A stretch of DNA of 64,000 bases from Acinetobacter nosocomialis (GTDB lineage Bacteria; Pseudomonadota; Gammaproteobacteria; Pseudomonadales; Moraxellaceae). Shown in pieces: positions 38,111 to 46,923 of the stretch. The notes beneath the pieces are model-generated. The model saw only the letters and a program-made list of their open reading frames with translations. It ran no database searches and was not told where the DNA came from. The translations under genes were made by a program, and so were the position numbers. The stretch covers positions 992,001 to 1,056,000 of the forward strand of contig CP107049.1 of NCBI GenBank assembly GCA_025736915.1, read 5' to 3'. Position 1 is the first letter of the stretch. Each line of letters starts with the position of its first letter.

Positions 38111-39445
38111 ATGTACAAAAAAGCCGCTTTAGTTTTTCCACTAGCCCTCATAAGCCAGCTGAGCCTAGCAGATTGGGTCAAAGATGCCGCACAACAAAAT
38201 GAAAATCAGGTCATTCAATTAAGACAACATATTCATCAAAATCCTGAACTGGGCAATATGGAAGTTAAGACATCTGCGCTTGTTCAAAAAGAATTAAAGT
38301 CTTATGGCATTCAAGTCAAAACAGGTTATGCAAAAACAGGTGTTGTGGGTATTTTAAAAGGTAATAAACCCGGCCCTATTATTGCACTTAGAGCAGATAT
38401 GGATGCGCTACCTATGGAGGAAAAAAGTGGTGTTCCATTTGCGAGTAAACAAAAAGCAATTTATCAAGGTAAAGAAACTTACGTAATGCATGCTTGTGGA
38501 CATGATACCCATACCGCAATGCTATTAGGTGCGGCAAAAATTCTGGCTGCGAATAAAGATAAAATATCGGGTACAGTTGTTTTTGTTTTTCAACCTGCTG
38601 AAGAAGGTGGAGCAGATATAGACAACTTCACACAAGGCGATCAAATCGGCTCCAGAAAAATGATCGCAGATGGAGCATTTAAAGACTATAAACCTGAAGC
38701 CATTTTTGGAATCCATGTCATCTCTGGTATGCAAAGTGGCCATCTTTATTATAAAGATGGTGCCATTTTAAATAGTGCAGACCATTTACGTATTCAGGTC
38801 AACGGCAAGCAGGTACATGGTTCGATGCCATGGTTAGGTAGAGATCCGATTTATGCATCGGCACAAATGATTAATAATTTACAGAGCCTTATTAGCCGGA
38901 GAACCGACCTTACCCAAGGCATGGGCGTAGTGAGTATTGGTAATATTCAAGGTGGTACAGCAGGAAATGTTATCCCTGAACAGGTCAATATGGTCGGGAC
39001 TATTCGCTCTAATAACGAACAAATACGAGCAAATATCTTAAAAAGTTTACCAGTCATGATAGAACACGATGCTCAAGCCAATGATGTGACTGCTAAAGTT
39101 GAAATTGCACCTTATGCTCCGGTGACCATGAATGATAAAGCATTGACTCAGCTTATTCAGCCAACTTTAGTCAAGGTTGTTGGAGACTCAAAACTTCATG
39201 TTTTGGATCATAATGCGAGCGCAAGTGAAGATTTTGCCTATTATGGAAAATTAATGCCGTCATTCTTTGTTTTCTTAGGTGCAACACCAGAAAATCAGGA
39301 CTTAACTCAAGCTGCACCAAATCATAGTCCTTATTTTATTGTAGATGACAAGGCCTTAAAAACAGGAACCGAGCTGCATGTAAGATTCGTATTAGATTAT
39401 CCGAATATATCAAAACAAGTTCAAACCTCATGGAAGCCCTCTTAA
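38111..39445 (+). CDS. Exported M20-family amidohydrolase
   Basis: A 444-residue zinc amidohydrolase of the HipO/AbgA type. The metal site HACGHDTHTAMLLGAAK is clear, as are RADMDALPMEE and EEGGAD. Unusually, it begins with a signal peptide (MYKKAALVFPLALISQLSLADW), so it should work in the periplasm, where it may free amino acids from N-acyl amides or peptides. AGGATAAGGAC precedes the ATG. It is a single gene flanked by AT-rich DNA. Confidence 0.87.
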   Translation: MYKKAALVFPLALISQLSLADWVKDAAQQNENQVIQLRQHIHQNPELGNMEVKTSALVQKELKSYGIQVKTGYAKTGVVGILKGNKPGPIIALRADMDALPMEEKSGVPFASKQKAIYQGKETYVMHACGHDTHTAMLLGAAKILAANKDKISGTVVFVFQPAEEGGADIDNFTQGDQIGSRKMIADGAFKDYKPEAIFGIHVISGMQSGHLYYKDGAILNSADHLRIQVNGKQVHGSMPWLGRDPIYASAQMINNLQSLISRRTDLTQGMGVVSIGNIQGGTAGNVIPEQVNMVGTIRSNNEQIRANILKSLPVMIEHDAQANDVTAKVEIAPYAPVTMNDKALTQLIQPTLVKVVGDSKLHVLDHNASASEDFAYYGKLMPSFFVFLGATPENQDLTQAAPNHSPYFIVDDKALKTGTELHVRFVLDYPNISKQVQTSWKPS

Positions 39446-39656
39446 GTCAAAAGCATGCTAGCCATAAGATATACCGTTTTTAGATTATAAATAGAGCAAT
39501 CGCAATTGAAAGGTTGTGCCATAGGACTTAGTATGCAATCTGCTAAACTGCCCCGTATTTAAAAGCAGATGTATGACTTTGATTAGAACTGATGTTTTAT
39601 TCAGCAGTCATATTTTAAATATAAAGCTCTATAGTGAACTAAAACGGAATACTCTC

Positions 39657-40064
39657 ATGGCGAATCATTTTGAATTCAATATTCGTGTTTATATCGAAGA
39701 TACGGACGCAGGCGGTATCGTTTACCACGCCAACCACATTCGCTATATGGAACGTACCCGTACAGAATGGCTCCGTGCTTCTGGCGTTGATCATTACTGG
39801 CATCAAAAAGACTACAACTTTGTTGTCCACAAAATCAACGTAAAATACATGCGCCCTATCTTAATGGATGACCTAATTACTGTTACAGCACGTGTAGTTT
39901 CATGTAAAGCTGCGTCATTTGTGTTGCAACAAAATATTTATCGTGGTGAAATCTTGCTTGCTTCTGGCGAGGTTGAGTTGGCATGTTTAAGTAAAGAACT
40001 GGTAGCTCGTCGTCTTCCAGAAGAAATACGTGATCTTATTCGTAAAGAATTGGAACAAGACTAA
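39657..40064 (+). CDS. ybgC: Tol-Pal system acyl-CoA thioesterase YbgC
   Basis: YbgC is a hotdog thioesterase at the head of the tol operon, linked to phospholipid acyl handling. The start at 39657 gives 135 residues (MANHFEFNIRVYIEDTDAGG), the family length; a reading from 39573 adds 28 residues not shared by the family. The catalytic Asp lies in DTDAGGIVYHANH. It is 23 bases ahead of tolQ. Confidence 0.92.
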   Translation: MANHFEFNIRVYIEDTDAGGIVYHANHIRYMERTRTEWLRASGVDHYWHQKDYNFVVHKINVKYMRPILMDDLITVTARVVSCKAASFVLQQNIYRGEILLASGEVELACLSKELVARRLPEEIRDLIRKELEQD

Positions 40065-40087
40065 AAAAACAACCGGCATATGTAACT

Positions 40088-40786
40088 ATGGCAACAAACA
40101 TTGAATCAACCCTGCATATTTCTGACCTTATCTTACAAGCAAGTCCAGTCGTCCAATTGGTCATGCTGATTTTATTGTTAGCATCAATCTTTAGTTGGTA
40201 CCTCATTGCCAAGTTACATATGGGTTATAAAAAAGCACGTCAAGGCGATGAACATTTCCAAAAAATGTTCTGGTCTGGCGCTGAACTTAATACCCTCTAT
40301 AACAATGCACAACTCAACTCAAAACGTTCAGGCCTTGAAGATATTTTTTATCAAGGATTGAGTGAGTTCTTTAAACTTAAAAAACGTCAAGCATCTACTT
40401 CTCAAACGATTGAAGGCACCGAGCGTATTTTACGTGTCGGTTTAAGTCGTGATCAGGGTAGTCTGGAATATGGTTTAGGTACTTTAGCAAGTATCGGTTC
40501 GGTTGCCCCATATATCGGTTTATTCGGTACTGTTTGGGGAATCATGAATGCTTTTATTGGTTTGGCTGCCGTTGATCAAGTCACATTAGCGACGGTTGCA
40601 CCGGGTATTGCTGAAGCACTTATTGCAACTGCAATTGGTTTATTTGCTGCAATTCCTGCGGTATTAGCTTTTAACCACTTTACTGCTAAAAGCGAAAGCG
40701 TCTACTCTGACCGCGCACTATTTGCCGAAGAGATGATTGCTTTATTGCAACGTCAATCTGTGGATTCATCACAGGAAGATGCATAA
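40088..40786 (+). CDS. tolQ: TolQ, proton channel subunit
   Basis: TolQ is the multi-pass subunit of the TolQR motor in the inner membrane, powering outer-membrane constriction at division. The 232-residue protein has three membrane helices (about 18-37, 139-160 and 170-195), with the Thr/Ala-rich pore segments GTLASIGSVAPYIGLFGTVWGI and LIATAIGLFAAIPAVLAFN. Its stop overlaps the tolR ATG (TAATG). Confidence 0.97.
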   Translation: MATNIESTLHISDLILQASPVVQLVMLILLLASIFSWYLIAKLHMGYKKARQGDEHFQKMFWSGAELNTLYNNAQLNSKRSGLEDIFYQGLSEFFKLKKRQASTSQTIEGTERILRVGLSRDQGSLEYGLGTLASIGSVAPYIGLFGTVWGIMNAFIGLAAVDQVTLATVAPGIAEALIATAIGLFAAIPAVLAFNHFTAKSESVYSDRALFAEEMIALLQRQSVDSSQEDA

Positions 40787-41238
40787 TGGCCATTCAACGT
40801 TCAGGGCGCTTTGAGCGCATAAAAAAACCATTAAAAAGTGACATGAACGTCGTGCCTTATATCGATGTAATGCTAGTACTTTTAGTTATTTTCATGGTGA
40901 CTGCGCCCATGATTACTAGCGGTATCAAAGTCGATTTACCTCAGGCAAATAATCGTCCAATTGAATCCAAAGATATGCCAGCCATGGTAACGATTGGTAA
41001 AGATGGCAATATTTATCTTCAATATCAAGATTATAAAGACAACGAGCCACTTTCTCGTGAAAAGCTTGAATCTGTTTTAAGTGAAGCACAAAAACAAGCT
41101 GAGCAGGAAAACAAACAACTTACGGTTTTAGTGAATGGTGATAAGTCGCGCCCTTACGGCGAAGTCGTATCATTGATGGCAAGTTTACAAGAAGCAGGTT
41201 TAACTCAAGTTGGCCTTCTGACAGAGCCTTTAAAATAA
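40786..41238 (+). CDS. tolR: TolR
   Basis: TolR (150 residues) has one membrane helix (VVPYIDVMLVLLVIFMVTAPM) with the conserved Asp in PYIDVML that carries protons, and a periplasmic domain. It is made from the overlapping TAATG with tolQ and ends 3 bases before tolA. Confidence 0.97.
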   Translation: MAIQRSGRFERIKKPLKSDMNVVPYIDVMLVLLVIFMVTAPMITSGIKVDLPQANNRPIESKDMPAMVTIGKDGNIYLQYQDYKDNEPLSREKLESVLSEAQKQAEQENKQLTVLVNGDKSRPYGEVVSLMASLQEAGLTQVGLLTEPLK

Positions 41239-41241
41239 GCT

Positions 41242-42591
41242 ATGAACAAAAATCAAAAGCCTCCTTTTAAACAAAATGCGATTGCATTGGGCTTCACACT
41301 TGGAGTTCATGCGATTGCCATTGTCGGCTTGCTTTTTTTAGGCTTGAGTAAACCACCTGAACAGCAAAAAAAGCTGACGACTATCTTAGTTAAGCCAGAA
41401 GATTTACCACCACCTTTAGCAAAAGAAGTTGAGCAACAAACTACTGCAGAAAATCAGGCGGAAGAAGTTTTAAGCCCAATTGTGGATGAAAATGTTCCTC
41501 AAAATCTTCCAGCAATACCATCACCTCCTCCGCCAACAGCACAACATCTGGTTGCCCAAAAGCAAAAAGCTGAGCAGGCACAGCAAGCAAAATTAGCTGA
41601 GGAAAAACGTAAAGCTGAAGAAGCTGCTAAAGCGAAACAAGCTGCGGAACAGCAACGTTTAGAGGAAGCTCAAAAACAGCAGGCTGAGGCTAAACGTCAA
41701 GCTGAGGCAAAAGCTGCAAAAGTTGAAGCTGAACAAAAGCGTAAAGCAGAAGCTGATGCAAAAACCAAACATGAACAAAGTGAGGCTCGCAAAGCTGAAG
41801 AAGCTGCTAAACGTAAAGCTGAGGCTGATGCAAAACTGAAACGTGAAGCTGAAAATGCAAAACTTCAGGCACAGCAAGAAGTAAAACGTAAAGCTGAAGC
41901 TGAGGCAAAAGCTAAACATGAAGCTCGTAAAGCTGCTGAAGATGCTAAACGCAAAGCTGCTGAGGATGCGAAAGTTAAACAGCTGAAAGCAGCTGAAGAT
42001 GCTAAGCGTAAAGCTGAGGCTGATGCAAAAGCTAAACATCAAAAAGCAGCTGAGGATGCCAAGCGTAAAGCTGAAGCCGATGCAAAAGCTCAAAAGCAGA
42101 AAGCGGCTGAGGATGCCAAGCGTAAAGCTGAAGCTGATGCAAAGGCCCAAAAGCAGAAAGCGGCTGAAGATGCTAAGCATAAAGCTGATGCTGACGCAAA
42201 AGCGAAACAGCAAAAAGCTGCTGAAAATGCAAGACGTAAAGCTGAAGCTGAGGCCGAAGCAAAAGCTGCATCTGCTAAAAAAGCACAGGAAGAAGCTGCT
42301 CAGAAAAAGGGTGAAGCCAAAAAAATTGCATCTTCAGCGAAGCGTGATTTTGAGCAGAAAATTAGAAATGCTTGGGATATTCCAGCAGGAACATCAGGTC
42401 AAAAAGCAACTGCGCGTGTCACTCTTAGCGATAGTGGAGCTGTATTATCAGTTATTGTTAGCTCTAGCAACCCAGATGTTAAAGCCAGTGTCGAAGCAGC
42501 GATTCGTTCTGCTGCACCTTACCCTATGCCATCTGATCCTGATGCTCGACGCGAAGCAAGATCATTCAGTTCAACATTTACTGCAAAATAA
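41242..42591 (+). CDS. tolA: TolA
   Basis: TolA spans the periplasm between TolQR and Pal. The 449-residue protein has an N-terminal membrane helix with the SHLS-like GVHAIAIVGLLFLGL, a Pro-rich bit, a long Lys/Ala/Glu coiled-coil domain (about residues 110-370) and a globular C-terminus (FEQKIRNAWDIPAGTSGQKATAR). The middle carries a near-perfect 19-residue repeat. The antisense strand of this region is open over long stretches because of the repeat, but it is not a gene. Confidence 0.95.
   Translation: MNKNQKPPFKQNAIALGFTLGVHAIAIVGLLFLGLSKPPEQQKKLTTILVKPEDLPPPLAKEVEQQTTAENQAEEVLSPIVDENVPQNLPAIPSPPPPTAQHLVAQKQKAEQAQQAKLAEEKRKAEEAAKAKQAAEQQRLEEAQKQQAEAKRQAEAKAAKVEAEQKRKAEADAKTKHEQSEARKAEEAAKRKAEADAKLKREAENAKLQAQQEVKRKAEAEAKAKHEARKAAEDAKRKAAEDAKVKQLKAAEDAKRKAEADAKAKHQKAAEDAKRKAEADAKAQKQKAAEDAKRKAEADAKAQKQKAAEDAKHKADADAKAKQQKAAENARRKAEAEAEAKAASAKKAQEEAAQKKGEAKKIASSAKRDFEQKIRNAWDIPAGTSGQKATARVTLSDSGAVLSVIVSSSNPDVKASVEAAIRSAAPYPMPSDPDARREARSFSSTFTAK
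41986..42213 (+). repeat. Four tandem 57-bp repeats within tolA
   Basis: Units start at 41986, 42043, 42100 and 42157. Each encodes 19 residues of the form KAAEDAKRKAEADAKAxxQ, with only a few changes between copies. Such a run could gain or lose copies by slippage, changing the length of the TolA stalk. Confidence 0.85.
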
Positions 42592-42598
42592 GTATCTT

Positions 42599-42631
42599 GT
42601 TACATGCTTTAAATAGTTTAAGGCATGTAAC
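42599..42631 (+). repeat. Strong hairpin between tolA and tolB
   Basis: GTTACATGCTTTAAA (42599-42613) pairs with 42617-42631 around a three-base TAG loop: 15 bp with a single G-U pair. No T-run follows. It lies 7 bases past the tolA stop and about 50 bases before tolB. It may stabilise or process the operon message, or set tolA/tolB ratios. Confidence 0.7.
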
Positions 42632-42681
42632 TATGTTACAAAATCCACAGTCACAAAAATGCCTTCAATGACTTTAAACCT

Positions 42682-43962
42682 ATGAAAACGAGCCGCAAAC
42701 ACCTTTTAGCCTTAACGCTGCTTACAGCACTAAGTCCTCTTGCACCGACAGCTGCCTTTGCTCAACTACATTTAGAAATTGCAAAAGCACCTGATCAGGC
42801 ACCTAAAATCGCTATTGTTCCTTTTAATAATGACAATGGACTTTATCCAATTGTTGAAACTGACTTAAACCGTTCAGGACGTTTCACAAGTTCATCGAAA
42901 AACTTACCTGCAAATGCTGCCATTAATCAGATTCAAGCATCTGATTGGCAAGCAGCTGGTATTCCCTATGTTGTTACTGGGCAAATTAAGCAAACAGCTG
43001 ATGGGTTTGAAGTCCATTACCAACTTTATGATGTACAAAAACAGCAATATCTTCTCAATGAGTTGTTGAATGTGCCTGCTTCACGCATCCGTCAAGCTGG
43101 ACATATGGTTAGTGATGCTATTTATCAAGCATTAACTGGTATTGCAGGCGATTTTAGCGGTCGTATCGCTTATGTATTACGTAATCCGGCAACCCCTGCG
43201 GAACGTTACACTTTACAAATTGCCGATACAGATGGTGAGCAACCCAAAACTGTTCTCTCTTCACGCGACCCAATTCTGTCTCCAGCATGGACTCCTGACG
43301 CTAAAAAAATTGCTTATGTTTCTTTCGAAACTAAACGCCCAGCAATTTACTTACAAGATCTATCTACTGGAACACGTGAAGTACTTACCAGCTTTAAAGG
43401 CTTAAATGGTGCGCCAAGCTTTTCACCAGATGGCAAATCAATGCTATTTACAGCATCGATGAATGGTAACCCTGAAATTTATCAAATGGATTTATCAACT
43501 CGCCAAGTCAAACGTATGACAAATGACTCTGGCATTGATACAGAAGCACGTTACACACCAGATGGGAAAGCTTTTATTTTTACATCTGACCGTGGAGGCT
43601 CTCCTCAAATTTATCGCTATGATTTTGGAGATGGCTCAGTAAAACGCTTAACATTTAAAGGGTCATTTAATGCTCGTGGTACTTTAAGTGCAGATGGCAA
43701 AAAAATTGCACTAGTGCATCGACCAAGTGGCAGTAACTATAAAGTTGCTATCCAAGATATTAATACAGGCATTGTCAATATTCTTACTCCAACGAGTTTA
43801 GATGAATCACCAAGTTTCTCACCAAATGGGCAAATGGTGGTTTACGCAACTCGTGAAGGGAACCGTGGTTTACTGTCTATCATGTCCACTGATGGTCGTT
43901 TCCGTATGAATTTACCGAGTGAACAAGGTGAAGTACGTGAACCAGCCTGGGCACCTAAATAA
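42682..43962 (+). CDS. tolB: TolB
   Basis: TolB is the periplasmic partner of Pal and TolA. The 426-residue protein has a signal peptide (MKTSRKHLLALTLLTALSPLAPTAAFAQ), an N-terminal alpha/beta domain and a six-bladed beta-propeller with repeats such as PAWTPDAKKIAYVSFE, PSFSPDGKSMLFTAS and ARYTPDGKAFIFTSD. The ATG has a weak ribosome site. It precedes pal. Confidence 0.96.
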   Translation: MKTSRKHLLALTLLTALSPLAPTAAFAQLHLEIAKAPDQAPKIAIVPFNNDNGLYPIVETDLNRSGRFTSSSKNLPANAAINQIQASDWQAAGIPYVVTGQIKQTADGFEVHYQLYDVQKQQYLLNELLNVPASRIRQAGHMVSDAIYQALTGIAGDFSGRIAYVLRNPATPAERYTLQIADTDGEQPKTVLSSRDPILSPAWTPDAKKIAYVSFETKRPAIYLQDLSTGTREVLTSFKGLNGAPSFSPDGKSMLFTASMNGNPEIYQMDLSTRQVKRMTNDSGIDTEARYTPDGKAFIFTSDRGGSPQIYRYDFGDGSVKRLTFKGSFNARGTLSADGKKIALVHRPSGSNYKVAIQDINTGIVNILTPTSLDESPSFSPNGQMVVYATREGNRGLLSIMSTDGRFRMNLPSEQGEVREPAWAPK

Positions 43963-43989
43963 CTTTTTATTCCATTGATGGAGATGATG

Positions 43990-44553
43990 ATGAAATCAAT
44001 CAAATATTTGGCCCTTCCTCTACTTAGTGTAGCGCTTGTCATGACAGGTTGTGCGAGCCGTAAGCCTGCAACAACGGCAACTACTGGTACTACAAACCCA
44101 AGTACAGTAAACACAACCGGTTTAAGTGAAGATGCTGCATTAAATGCCCAAAATTTGGCAGGTGCTTCATCAAAAGGTGTAACTGAAGCAAATAAAGCTG
44201 CTTTAGCTAAACGTGTTGTTCACTTCGATTACGACAGTAGTGATTTATCTGCTGAAGATTATCAAACACTTCAAGCCCATGCTCAGTTCCTCATGGCAAA
44301 TGCAAATTCAAAAGTTGCATTGACAGGTCATACAGATGAACGTGGTACACGTGAGTACAACATGGCTTTAGGTGAACGTCGTGCAAAAGCAGTTCAAAGT
44401 TATCTCATCACAAATGGTGTAAATCCACAGCAACTTGAAGCTGTAAGTTATGGTAAAGAAGCTCCTGTTAACCCAGGCCATGACGAATCAGCTTGGAAAG
44501 AAAACCGCCGTGTTGAAATTAACTATGAAGCGGTTCCTCCTCTATTAAAATAA
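43990..44553 (+). CDS. pal: Peptidoglycan-associated lipoprotein Pal
   Basis: Pal ties the outer membrane to peptidoglycan. Four in-frame ATGs lie near 43978-43990; I use 43990 because GGAG sits 6 bases before it, giving 187 residues ([21 protein letters not shown]) with the lipobox MTGC. A Thr/Ala-rich linker leads to the OmpA-like domain with [24 protein letters not shown], the diaminopimelate-binding segment. Confidence 0.96.
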   Translation: MKSIKYLALPLLSVALVMTGCASRKPATTATTGTTNPSTVNTTGLSEDAALNAQNLAGASSKGVTEANKAALAKRVVHFDYDSSDLSAEDYQTLQAHAQFLMANANSKVALTGHTDERGTREYNMALGERRAKAVQSYLITNGVNPQQLEAVSYGKEAPVNPGHDESAWKENRRVEINYEAVPPLLK

Positions 44554-44561
44554 GACACTCC

Positions 44562-44597
44562 AAAAAATAAACGCCCACATATGGGCGTTTATTTTTT
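44562..44597. terminator. Bidirectional terminator after pal
   Basis: A perfect 16-bp stem around a CATA loop, with A-runs and T-runs on both sides, serving pal and the small gene that converges on it. Confidence 0.96.
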
Positions 44598-44607
44598 GAT
44601 TCTTAAT

Positions 44608-44796
44608 TTAAGAGGATTTGTTTTCCTCTTCTTCTGAATGTTGCATCGACTCAATCAAATCATGCTTATTAAAAGCTTTATATTCAGGTTTTGCTTCATA
44701 GTCTTTCCAAGCTTCCTGAACACTTTCTTTCGAAATTTCTTCTAAATTGATTGGTTCGCCTGCCGTGGGGGTCGCATCAAACTTCTTAGTTGTCAT
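44608..44796 (-). CDS. Small acidic cytoplasmic protein, unknown
   Basis: A 62-residue protein with the start at 44796, set by an AGGAG site 7 bases upstream; a longer reading to 44880 has no support. It is rich in Glu, Lys and Asp (INLEEISKESVQEAWKDYEAKPEYKAF), with no signal peptide or membrane segment. It ends in a charged, flexible tail (QHSEEEENKSS). Its function is unknown. It is transcribed alone, diverging from fbp. Confidence 0.6.
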   Translation of the reverse strand: MTTKKFDATPTAGEPINLEEISKESVQEAWKDYEAKPEYKAFNKHDLIESMQHSEEEENKSS

Positions 44797-44978
44797 TTCG
44801 ATTCTCCTAAATATACATTCCTTTGCTATGCAAACAACATACCATGTAAAATGAGGCTTGTAAGCATAAATGCAACACAAATAAAGTAAGATAATTTTTA
44901 TTTTCCGGCATTCTCATCTAGAATATGCCACGTATTTATTTGACTCATTTTGATGCTTGCGCACAGGAGCGTTTTTTT

Positions 44979-45950
44979 ATGTCCAACCTCACATTGTCCC
45001 AATTTTTACAACAAGAAAAAGGGAACCTTACACCTGAGTTGGCCCAAGTCATCGACACGATTGCTACGACTTGTAAAACCATTGACCAAGCCCTACAAAA
45101 AGGTGCTTTGGCTGGAATTTTAGGTAGTGCAGGTAATGAAAATGTTCAAGGTGAAACACAGAAAAAACTTGATGTGATTTCTAATGATTATTTAATTGAT
45201 GCGTTAAAAGTTCACCCTCATGTTGGTGGTCTTGCATCTGAAGAACTTGATGACTTTACACCTGCGCAAGAAAACGGCGAATACTTAGTATTATTCGACC
45301 CATTAGATGGTTCAAGTAACATTGATATCAACATGTGTGTAGGAACAATCTTCTCGATTCTCCCTGCAAAAAATGCAGTTACACAAGCACAAGATTTCAT
45401 GCAAGCAGGTACTCAACAAGTTGCTGCTGGTTATGTGTTATATGGCCCATCAACAATGATGGCTTTAACCGTTGGAAATGGTGTAGCGTTCTTTACTTTA
45501 GACCCAGAAACTCAAACATTCTTACTTACTACAGAGAATGTTCAAGTATCAGCAGATACTCAAGAGTTTGCTATTAACGCATCCAACCAGCGTCATTGGG
45601 AACAACCAGTAAAACAATATATTGAAGAGTTACTTGCAGGTAAAACATCTGTACGTGAAAAAGATTTCAATATGCGTTGGGTAGCATGTATGGTGGGCGA
45701 TATTCACCGTATTTTATGCCGTGGTGGTATTTTCCTTTATCCATATGACCTAAAAGACCCGAAAAAAGCTGGTCGTTTACGTTTAATGTATGAAGCTAAT
45801 CCAATGAGTATGCTTATTGAACAAGCAGGCGGCGCATCAACTACTGGCCGTGTTCGTATTTTAGATATTGAACCAACAGAGCTTCACCAACGTGTTCCTG
45901 TAATTATCGGCTCTAAAAACGAAGTTGAACGCGTAACAAGCTATCATTAA
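44979..45950 (+). CDS. fbp: Fructose-1,6-bisphosphatase class 1
   Basis: FBPase removes the C1 phosphate of fructose-1,6-bisphosphate in gluconeogenesis. The start at 44979 (323 residues, [12 protein letters not shown]) has AGGAG upstream; a longer reading to 44925 adds 18 residues. Visible motifs are [14 protein letters not shown] for metals and [15 protein letters not shown] with the C-terminal regulatory part. Acinetobacter lacks a full glycolytic route, so gluconeogenesis is the likely use. Confidence 0.96.
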   Translation: MSNLTLSQFLQQEKGNLTPELAQVIDTIATTCKTIDQALQKGALAGILGSAGNENVQGETQKKLDVISNDYLIDALKVHPHVGGLASEELDDFTPAQENGEYLVLFDPLDGSSNIDINMCVGTIFSILPAKNAVTQAQDFMQAGTQQVAAGYVLYGPSTMMALTVGNGVAFFTLDPETQTFLLTTENVQVSADTQEFAINASNQRHWEQPVKQYIEELLAGKTSVREKDFNMRWVACMVGDIHRILCRGGIFLYPYDLKDPKKAGRLRLMYEANPMSMLIEQAGGASTTGRVRILDIEPTELHQRVPVIIGSKNEVERVTSYH

Positions 45951-45965
45951 TAATTTAAATTATAG

Positions 45966-45996
45966 AGGGCGTCATATAGTATGATGACGCCCTTTT
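45966..45996 (+). terminator. Terminator after fbp
   Basis: AGGGCGTCAT/ATGACGCCCT stem of 10 bp with an 8-base loop and TTTT. Confidence 0.88.
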
Positions 45997-46008
45997 GGAT
46001 ATATCCTT

Positions 46009-46785
46009 ATGGCGGTTATTTTTTTAGAATCAAAAGACAATGCAAAAATTAAACATTTGCGTGGTTTAATTGAACTCAATAGCGCCCGAAAAAAGCATCA
46101 GCAAACAGTTCTTGAAGGTACTCACCTTTGCCTAGCTTGGTTACAACAGCAGAAAAAGCTCTTTTCGTTGTTTACGACTGAACAGGCGTTGGAACATGAC
46201 GATTTAAAGAAAATTATCGAACTTCATCAGGGTCATGTTTTTATTATTAGTGAAGTTCTATACAAAGACTTAAGTACCTTAGGTAATACTCTTCCTTGTT
46301 TGGCTATTATTGATCTGCCTAAAACTACGTTAACGATTGACTATAACGTAGATACGTTAATTCTAGAGAATGTACAAGACCCAGGTAACGTAGGTACATT
46401 ATTACGTTCAGCAGCCGCGGCAAATATTAAACAAATTATTTGTACGCAAGGCTCTGCTTCTCTTTGGTCGCCACGCGTTTTAAGAGCAGGTATGGGGGCT
46501 CATTTCAGCTTACATTGTTTTGAAAACTTCCAATTGACCGATATTCTTCCTAAATTCGATATTCCTGTTTTCGTTACAAGTTCTCATCGCTCGACCAGTC
46601 TTTATTCAAAAGACCTTTCAAAGCCATGTGTTTGGATTTTAGGTAATGAAGGACAAGGCGCAAGTGATTATGCTTTAGAACACGCACAATCCGTGACAAT
46701 ACCGCAACCAGGTGGTCAAGAGTCATTAAATGTAGCCATTGCAGGATCTATTTGTTTTTTTGAGATGGTTCGCCAGCGCCAATAA
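46009..46785 (+). CDS. TrmH/SpoU-family RNA methyltransferase
   Basis: A 258-residue SAM enzyme of the SPOUT group. The knot motifs are VQDPGNVGTLLRSAAA, LGNEGQG and PQPGGQESLNVAIAG. An N-terminal substrate-binding domain (KIKHLRGLIELNSARKKHQQ) comes first. It methylates rRNA or tRNA ribose; the target is unknown. The ATG lies 12 bases after the fbp terminator. Confidence 0.88.
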   Translation: MAVIFLESKDNAKIKHLRGLIELNSARKKHQQTVLEGTHLCLAWLQQQKKLFSLFTTEQALEHDDLKKIIELHQGHVFIISEVLYKDLSTLGNTLPCLAIIDLPKTTLTIDYNVDTLILENVQDPGNVGTLLRSAAAANIKQIICTQGSASLWSPRVLRAGMGAHFSLHCFENFQLTDILPKFDIPVFVTSSHRSTSLYSKDLSKPCVWILGNEGQGASDYALEHAQSVTIPQPGGQESLNVAIAGSICFFEMVRQRQ

Positions 46786-46866
46786 AACGTTAATTTATTT
46801 TACATCGCTCATATTTGTGAAAAAAATCATTTACACTACTAAAAAATAGCCGATTGTTGTCAACCT

Positions 46867-46915
46867 CCCACCTCTTTTCAACGTTATATAAGAGATATAT
46901 TGAAGATAAGGTGGG
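46867..46915 (+). promoter_or_regulatory. Inverted repeat before the sigma factor gene
   Basis: CCCACCT (46867-46873) is complementary to AGGTGGG (46909-46915), which includes the ribosome site of the sigma factor. A TATA-rich stretch (46883-46890) in between could be the promoter, in which case the left arm would be upstream of the message. It is either a 5' hairpin that hides the ribosome site or a chance pairing. Confidence 0.35.
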
Positions 46916-46923
46916 TACGTCCA

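Noticed and set aside
41659..42213. Long open frame antisense to tolA (184 codons)
   Set aside because: It mirrors the Lys/Ala/Glu repeat codons of tolA, giving a Phe/Ser/Leu-rich product with no ribosome site; it is an artefact of the repeat.
41986..42213. Regular repeats that could suggest a CRISPR array
   Set aside because: The units are in-frame tolA coding repeats with no spacers.
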